Source: Ahniella sp. (GTDB lineage Bacteria; Pseudomonadota; Gammaproteobacteria; Xanthomonadales; Ahniellaceae). Taken from it: a DNA stretch of 64,000 bases. The position numbers were made by a program, and so were the translations under genes. Shown here one piece after another: positions 59,924 through 64,000 of this stretch. The stretch covers positions 60,408 to 124,407 of the forward strand of contig JADJRU010000014.1 in NCBI GenBank assembly GCA_016712105.1. The letters run 5' to 3'. The notes beneath the pieces were generated by a model. It was given only the letters and a program-made list of their open reading frames with translations, had not been told where the DNA came from and made no database searches. Positions within the stretch are counted from its first letter, which is position 1, and each line of letters opens with the position of its first letter.

Positions 59924-62465
59924 TCAGAACTTGAACGTTGGCTCCCACGTAGGAGTTCGGCCCGGGCGTTGTAGAGGTAGTCGTTCCAGGGCAGGGTCTT
60001 CCGCCTGAATCCAGGACGGGAATCGGTCTGCTAGGTTGGTTGCGCCAATCGCCAAGGTGGAGCCTGGGCTGAAGGTCCAGGCTATCTGCAGGTCGTGCGT
60101 GACGTAGGTGCCGATCAGCGTTTCTTCCTCGCGGTCCTGTTTGCCGATGCCGATTGTTCTGGCGCTGACACGCCAGTCACCCTGGGTCCAGTGGGTGGTC
60201 CATTCCGCGCGTTGCTCTGGCATACCGAAGTCGCCGGCAATATCGAATTCGTAGGCTTCACCAGCCGAAAATTCCGAGCCGATTCGTTGATGCAGGAGGT
60301 GTGATGCCTGCAGGGTGCTTTCAGTGTCCGAAGTGGTCGGTGTCGCCGGAAGCCCACACGGGTCGACCCCATCGGTATCTAGACTTCCAGTGTTGGTGTA
60401 GCCACTCTCAACCCAGCAGCAGTGCACCGGTCTGCGGGTCGCGCACCACACGGAGAGACCGGCCGGTATGAACCCTCCGAAGTTGTCCCGATCGATGAGG
60501 CCCTGCGGCAGGATCGCCACGAGTCTGTCCGAAACCTGATGCGGTAGTAGTCGACCCCCGCAGACCACCCGCTTTCAAACTCATAGGCAACGCCGGCGGA
60601 GATCTGCTGGTTCTGTTCCGGGTTCCAGAAATGGATTCGCGAGTCGTACGGCGTTGACCTGTACTTGCGGATTCTGGAAGCAGTCGGTGCGCCTGAGAGC
60701 CAGGCATGTGCGGCGGTCGACGACGCTGAGCGCAAACGGCGACGGCTCCTGGTTCAAGGCATCAAGGCTCGGCAAGGTGTAGCCCGATCCGATGGCACCA
60801 TGGATTTCCAGTGCACGCCACGGGCGCCATTGCAGCAACAGGCTTGCGGTCGGTTCGGAGCCGAAGTCGTGGTCATGATCCAGTCTCCCGGCCAAGGTCA
60901 CGTCGAAGCTCTCGTGGACCGGCAAGAACCAGCGTGTTTCCAGACTGGCTTGCGTGCGGGTTCCGCGTGCGCTGTTTCCGGAAGAGCCGGAGATCTGACC
61001 TGCCGATTGCAGTGCATCGTATTGATCGGAGTAGTCCTGATCCAGCCAGGAAAGTTCGGCCTCGAGCGTCGAGGTGCCGGCCGAAGTCTGGAACAGGTCG
61101 AAGTTGCTGCCGACGTGGGGTTCCGCGTTGTTTCCAGCGTGCATCGCGGTTGATGACGGCAGAGAAACTGTCGAGCACCGATTGTGGTGCCCCGAACGGA
61201 TCACGCAGATTGTATCGACCGTCCTGAATCGCCAATTCGGCAAGCCGCGTGACGATGTAGTTTCGCCCCAGATCCTTGCCCTGATGGTCGGCTTGGCGGA
61301 TGCCGGCAGTGAGCTGCCAGCGGTCGGACATCCGTCCGCTCACCGCAAGCCGCACGTCCTGGGCGTTCTCATCGAATGTCGACTTGCGCGGACCGACTCC
61401 GGCAAAACGGTGTTGGACCAGGGCGCCGCGGGTAACGCCGGGTACCGGTCTTTCGGTGATCCTTCGGGCACAAACACTTGCCGGGGTTGGGGCGTACTGG
61501 CCGAACGACGACTGACGCGAAACGGTGGTCTGCAAATGCGCCGTCCAGTTCGGACTGATCTCGAACTCACCGGCGACATGAAGGCCGTTGGTTGCCGACG
61601 AAGTACGTATTGGCCGCAACTGCATTGAAGTTGTAGGAGCAGAGGCCCGAAGCGGATTGATAAAAAACATCCGCAGGGCCGGCGCCGGTTCCCGAACCAC
61701 TCGCAGTCGAAACCCGGGATCGCGCGCAGCCCGCCGATCGGTGCGATGGGACCGCTGGCAAGCCGATAGTTACGTTGCCAAAGGAGGTCACGCCCAACTC
61801 ATCGCCGCCAATCTGGTCCCGGGCAAACGCGATCCGCGCGAATCTCTGGAAACCTGGCGACGATCGACCCTCGGTCACCGGAGAAGCCCATGACACTGGC
61901 TGCGGCCTCGAATATCACCGCCGCCGGATGGATGGCTTTCGATTGAATACAGGAAACCTGCATCCCCGAATAGGATTTGCGCAACACGATGTTGACGACC
62001 CCGGCAGCCGCGCCCGAGCCCGTAAGTGGCGGCCGTGGCATTCGCGAGGATTTCGACCTGTTCGACAGCGGCCAGGGAATGGTGCCGAGATTCGATTCGC
62101 TTCCGGAGAACGGACTGATCGCGGCGGGTCGACCGTCCACGAGCAACAGGGTGCGCGTGGCGTCCAGCCGCGCAGTGAAACTTGGCGGCGGATTGATCGG
62201 AGGAGCCGGAGCGCGGGCGCTGATTGCCGTCGGACGACATCGGCAAGTCAAAAGCAGGTCTGCCAGAGGACGTTTTGCCTGAGGCCGATCGCGTCGCGAC
62301 TCATCGTGCAACAACTTGCCGTGAACGTTTGACCAGTGATCCCTTGAGGGATTCGGACAGCCTCCGCTTGATCGGGTTCTGCCTCGGACGTGGCGGCAGC
62401 AACACCGGGAACAAGCTGAGCATCAGCACCGCGCGAATGGCGTGCGGCGCGGAGTTGGTGCGCAT
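59924..62465 (-). CDS. TonB-dependent outer-membrane receptor, frame broken many times
   Basis: About 845 residues when joined. ATG 62465 gives a signal peptide (MRTNSAPHAIRAVLML, LFPVLLPP). The plug region reads LDATRTLLLVDGRPAA, then EQVEILANATAATYG and GAAAGVVNIVLRKSY, the usual plug order. Barrel strands follow (for example LEAELSWLDQDYSDQYDALQ, LGATNLADRFPSW as IGATNLADRFPSW) and the end is RTPTWEPTFKF, a TonB-receptor-like terminal strand with final Phe. At least seven frame changes are needed. The ligand is unknown; short N-terminus, no STN domain seen. It diverges from the riboswitch and btuB-like gene. Confidence 0.72.
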
Positions 62466-62639
62466 GAACCCTCGAGGTGTTGTCCAATTGCGCTGAATCC
62501 TCCACGACTTGCGGAACACTTTCAAGCCATACGAGTTCCGGTTCAGCTTCGGGTCATGATCCGCGATACCGCACCGACAAACCCCTTCTTCTTTCCGCGG
62601 TGCGTGATCGTTATCTCTGTGGACCAAGTGTCCCTCGCT

Positions 62640-62806
62640 AGCGTCGCGGTCGGGGATTAAACGGAAGTTGGTGCAAAACCAACGCTGCCCCCGCAACGGT
62701 AACAAGCCGTCATTCTGGAAGCTTTAGGCTTCAGCCACTGCGCAAGCGGAAGGTGAGTGATCCGACGCTCAACGCGTCCTTTGTGAGCCCGGAGACCGGC
62801 TTGGTC
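62640..62806 (+). ncRNA. Cobalamin (B12) riboswitch
   Basis: The conserved core GCTGCCCCCGCAACGGTAA lies at 62684-62702, preceded by GGAAGTTGGTGCAAAACCAA (P3-like hairpin). The middle hairpin contains GCCACTGCG near 62735, then GGAAGGTGAG, and the B12 box AGCCCGGAGACCGGC ends at about 62800. This is the class I cobalamin riboswitch layout. The btuB-like gene starts about 158 bases downstream on the same strand. Confidence 0.93.
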
Positions 62807-62963
62807 ATCGGTGACGCGTTTTGCGTGTCCCCCAGTTGCCGATATCCAGGATTCCCGCGGCGGGCGAGGGCGATGCATGGTCTTTTTCTGCCTGCTTCGG
62901 CTCTGTCTGTGCGCGTGGTGTTCCCGCGGGTGCGCGTTCTGATATTCATGGAGCTTGAGAACC

Positions 62964-64000
62964 ATGAATAGAGTGATCCCCTGGTGTCCGCTCTGGCGGC
63001 GGTTGCCAGTGTTGCAGTGTTGTCCGGGCCATCCTTTTTGCGGCTGAAACTCGCGGGAGCAGGTGGTTGTCACCGCTCGCGGATTTGCCAGACGGTGGAT
63101 GCCAGTCGGAAGCAGGTCGTGATCATCGACCGTGCGCGGATCGAATCACGCCAGACCTCCGATGTTGGAACTGCTTCGGCTTGAAGCCGGGGTGGAGTTC
63201 TCCCGCACCGGCGGAACTTGGCGGTTTGACCACGGTGTTCTGCGAGGCGGCAATTCCAATCATGCGCTGGTCCCCATCGATGGCGTTCGCGTCGTCGGCG
63301 AACACCGGCTTCTACGACTTCTCGCAATTGATAACGGATCTGATTGACCGCGTCGAGATTTGTACGGTCCGCGAGCGGCGCAGGGGTTCGATGCATCGGT
63401 GGCGTGGTGCAATTTTTCTGCGCCAGCCGAAATCAGGCCTCGGTGGGGATCCGGGTCGGGTCCAAGGATCAGTTGGATGTCTTCGGTGCCTATGCTGCAC
63501 GCGGTGAACGCGGCAGTCTGAGCGCCAGTGTCGGGCAACAGAACAGCCAGGGATTTTCGTCGCAGAACCCCGGTGGTTTCAGTTTTGATCCCGATCCGGA
63601 TGGCTTCGAGAATAATCACGCGACCCTTTCGGCACAAAAACCGGCATCGGCGGACAAGACTTGAAAGCTACCGCACTGTCGACCGATTCCTGGTGGGAAT
63701 TTGATCAGGGTGAACCCGAGTTCGACAGCCCAGAGCCGCCCCCACGCTGGCCGGCGACTGGAACGATCGATGGTCGCACCGGTTGAGCCTGTCCCATGGC
63801 GAAGACGACGTGCAAACGCCGGCGTTCTTCAGTGCCTGTGAGTCGGCGCGGAATTCGCTGGATTGGCAGAATCGGTACAGCCTCGGCACAGCGGCGCATC
63901 TTTCATTCGGCCTCAACCTCCAACGGAGCGGGGCGGTGAATCGGAAACATTCGCAGGCAGCGAGGTCTATCCGCGAGCACCGGAACAACCGTGCCGCCCA
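62964..64000 (+). CDS. btuB: BtuB-like vitamin B12 outer-membrane receptor (partial, frame broken)
   Basis: ATG 62964 with GGAG 10 bases before it. The reading frame changes at once near 62978; an extra C in ATCCCCTGG gives a signal peptide (VSALAAVASVAVLSGPSF). Then come plug pieces in alternating frames: IIDRARIESRQTSDV, LLRLEAGVEFSRTGG, RGGNSNHALV-IDGVRV, NTGFYDFSQLITDLIDRVEI and ASVGIRVGSKDQLDVFGAYA. A barrel segment GFSFDPDPDGF resembles the calcium loops of BtuB. The gene continues past the window end. The cobalamin riboswitch upstream fits its role in B12 uptake. Confidence 0.82.

Overview
The window looks like a chromosomal segment of a high-GC gammaproteobacterium close to the Xanthomonadales/Lysobacterales (Rhodanobacteraceae-like). 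The grounds are a trpG-trpD-trpC operon, an OxyR with both redox cysteines at the E. coli positions, cobalamin-riboswitch-controlled outer-membrane receptors, FG-GAP and Ig/Fn3 surface proteins ending in the same GFE tail, a lipase with a dedicated foldase, and three-gene 2-oxoacid dehydrogenase genes. The taxon is inferred from gene content and style only.

Layout. 0-5 kb: end of a surface Ig/Fn3 protein, an AI-2E-type exporter, a ferritin-like protein and trpGDC. 5-10 kb: a CTERM-anchored secreted protein, a YCII protein, a REP-like inverted pair, then an aldehyde dehydrogenase and an acetolactate-synthase-like enzyme on the minus strand. 10-16 kb: a NarX-type histidine kinase, an FG-GAP surface protein and a LuxR-type response regulator. 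16-22 kb (minus): a cassette of sigma factor, membrane Ser/Thr kinase with DUF4384, and a 1062-residue TPR-CHAT protein, preceded by a TlpA thioredoxin and a DsbD with a doubled sensor domain. 24-36 kb: yajQ, a damaged M28 peptidase, oxyR, and an alpha-2-macroglobulin/PBP1C pair. 36-43 kb: an OmpR-type two-component system, PilZ, DUF486, an 89-base near-pure G tract, an ABC-F ATPase and a diguanylate cyclase. 42-49 kb: a SUKH-like protein, an M50 protease with a SUKH-like tail, and E1alpha-E1beta-E2 dehydrogenase genes. 48.9-51.5 kb: a lower-GC two-gene island (Fic protein and CBS-HEPN protein). 51.5-59 kb (minus): a lipid operon (lipase, lipase foldase, ynbA, ynbC, ynbD, plsC-like, ynbB). 59-64 kb: tRNA-Ser(CGA) inside a long palindrome, a TonB-dependent receptor, a cobalamin riboswitch and a btuB-like receptor running off the window.

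Sequence quality matters here. At least a dozen otherwise convincing genes change frame, often at a homopolymer that looks one base short (for example TTT, GGGG or CC where one more base restores the family reading). This points to uncorrected read or assembly errors rather than gene decay, and it is densest after 59.9 kb. Two places look like real loss of sequence rather than single-base error: the M28 peptidase and one FG-GAP repeat.

The most interesting biology is the Fic + CBS-HEPN island, which could be a toxin or defence pair in which an AMP transferase sits next to a putative RNase. Next are the sigma factor/kinase/CHAT cassette and the M50 protease fused to a SUKH domain beside a second SUKH-like gene.
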